The position numbers were made by a program, and so were the translations under genes. This document shows positions 62,894 to 64,000 of a stretch of 64,000 nucleotides of DNA, in pieces. Each line of letters begins with the position of its first letter. The first letter of the stretch is position 1. Source of the DNA: Martinezella miluonensis (GTDB lineage Bacteria > Pseudomonadota > Alphaproteobacteria > Rhizobiales > Rhizobiaceae); contig NZ_FMAH01000035.1 in NCBI RefSeq assembly GCF_900094545.1, forward strand, positions 1 through 64,000, written 5' to 3'. The notes under the pieces were generated by a model, which was given only the letters and a program-made list of their open reading frames with translations, did no database searches and was not told where the DNA came from.

Positions 62894-64000
62894 ATGTCTG
62901 GCATTTCATCCGCTCGCCGGTTGAGCGTGGTTTTCGCTGTTCTCGGCTGCCTCGGTACGACGGCCTCGGCGCAGGAAGCGTTCAAGGAGTTCAAGCAGCT
63001 CGACGGCAGCGTGAAGATGCCGAAGCTCAATGCCTTCGTGGCACCCGACGGCGAAAACTCCGCCTCTCGCAACTTGCGTGACGTTTCGCTCGAAGCCAAA
63101 CTGTCCCCCCAAAGCGGGCCCCAGCAACAGGGCCTGTCCTGGTATGTGTTCAGCCCGATTGCCGGTGCCGACGGCAAACTGCCGCTGGTGGCAAGCTCGA
63201 AGGGCGGCTCCGCCTCCTTCCATCTCCTGCCCGGCGATTATTTCGTCAACGTCTCCTTCGGCCGCGCCGGCGTGACGAAGAAGCTGAGCGTGTCGGCAAC
63301 GGCCGATCCTCAGAAGCAGACGATGGTGCTTGATGCCGGCGGTATGGTTTTGAATGCCGTATCCGGGCCCGATGTCCGAATCCCGCCCGATGAGTTAAGC
63401 TTTTCGATCTATTCGAGCGAAACCAAGGAAGACGGCGAACGCGGTCTTGTCATGGAAGATGTCAAGCCAAACACGCTGGTCGGCCTTAGCGCCGGCACCT
63501 ACCATGTTGTTTCCGAATATGGCGAGGTCAACGCCGTCATCCGAGCCGATATCCAGGTGGAAGCCGGCAAGGTGACGGAAGCGACTATCCAGCACAGGGC
63601 GGCAAAAATCACGTTCAAGCTGGTATCCGACGCCGGCAGCGAGGCGATCGCCGATACTGCCTGGTCGATCCTGACCTCCGCCGGCGATATCGTCGGGGAA
63701 AGTGTCAGCGCCTTTCCGACCATGGTACTTGCAGAAGGCCGCTATACCGCCGTCGCCCGCAACAAGGACAAGATCTATCAGCGCGATTTCACTGTGGCGG
63801 CGGGCATGAATACCGATGTGGAAGTACTGATGAAACAGCAGCAGCCGTTGGATGTCGATAACCGGCAACCGGCCCAGCAGATTCCGCTCCAGATGCCGCA
63901 GATGCGGCAAACGCAAAATCCGCAGACGCCGCCGGCGACAACCAATCAGCAGCCGCTTCCGACCTACGAGCAGCTGGCGCCCGCCAGCGGCGGCGAAGGC
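62894..64000 (+). CDS. Secreted protein of unknown function, 5' part (runs off the window)
   Basis: An open frame of at least 369 codons. I take ATG 62894 (MSGISSARRLSVVF); an in-frame GTG at 62861 is an alternative. The signal peptide runs to ASA near residue 26. The mature part has two or three beta-sandwich repeats with similar ends (LLPGDYFVNVSFG; LSAGTYHVVSEYG; LAEGRYTAVARN), like carboxypeptidase-regulatory or Ig-like domains in surface proteins. The C-terminal visible part is Gln/Pro-rich and low complexity. No family was assigned. Confidence 0.75.
   Translation, partial: MSGISSARRLSVVFAVLGCLGTTASAQEAFKEFKQLDGSVKMPKLNAFVAPDGENSASRNLRDVSLEAKLSPQSGPQQQGLSWYVFSPIAGADGKLPLVASSKGGSASFHLLPGDYFVNVSFGRAGVTKKLSVSATADPQKQTMVLDAGGMVLNAVSGPDVRIPPDELSFSIYSSETKEDGERGLVMEDVKPNTLVGLSAGTYHVVSEYGEVNAVIRADIQVEAGKVTEATIQHRAAKITFKLVSDAGSEAIADTAWSILTSAGDIVGESVSAFPTMVLAEGRYTAVARNKDKIYQRDFTVAAGMNTDVEVLMKQQQPLDVDNRQPAQQIPLQMPQMRQTQNPQTPPATTNQQPLPTYEQLAPASGGEG

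Overview
The window looks like a chromosomal segment of a Rhizobium-type alphaproteobacterium. The evidence is the GC-rich host genes, the rhizobial housekeeping blocks (trpD-trpC-moaC-moeA; pyrG-secG-tpiA; parE), the DUF2336 and CHASE2-cyclase genes typical of alphaproteobacteria, and protein sequences close to known rhizobial families. Family assignments come from reading the translated sequence; no database search was run.

Positions 1-29.4 kb are mobile DNA. The left edge carries the N-terminal part of an IS1182-type transposase, then a plus-strand methyltransferase. From 1.5 to 29.25 kb lies a nearly complete prophage, almost all on the minus strand. Read from its integrase end it holds: a P4-type tyrosine integrase; an AlpA-like regulator; a replication module (primase plus DUF3987 ATPase, next to a cluster of 8-bp repeats that may be an origin); several unknown early genes; a lambda-type packaging and head module (Nu1-like and GpA terminase, gpW, portal, S49 protease with scaffold, decoration protein D, capsid E, FII-like protein); and a Mu-type contractile tail module (gp37-gp48 equivalents, sheath, tube, a frameshifted tail chaperone, a tape measure with lysozyme domain, baseplate, fibre). 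It is therefore a lambda-head/Mu-tail mosaic. I could not identify a lysogenic repressor, a free endolysin or the left attachment site.

From 29.5 to 64 kb the DNA is host chromosome: mpg; a marR-emrA-emrB efflux operon; a DUF883 gene; a ppiD-trpD-trpC-moaC-moeA run; gnd; a decayed tehA-like fragment; a VOC protein; two divergent citrate-synthase-like genes; a lysR/lysE divergent pair; a FecR plus CHASE2-adenylate-cyclase pair; a nickel/cobalt permease; a rhodanese/ftrA divergent pair; pyrG, secG and tpiA; a secreted hydrolase; parE; a phytase-like secreted esterase; an AI-2E-type permease; GNAT; DUF2336; a flavin reductase/nitroreductase pair; and a secreted protein that runs off the window. 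Terminator-like hairpins separate many of these units.

The most interesting signals are the 8-bp repeat cluster beside the phage primase gene, the -1 frameshift site in the tail chaperone, the DNA-circularisation gene split at a TTGA overlap, a palindrome covering the ribosome binding site of the small terminase gene, and a recurrent Ala-Asn-Asp-Asn peptide in unrelated prophage proteins.
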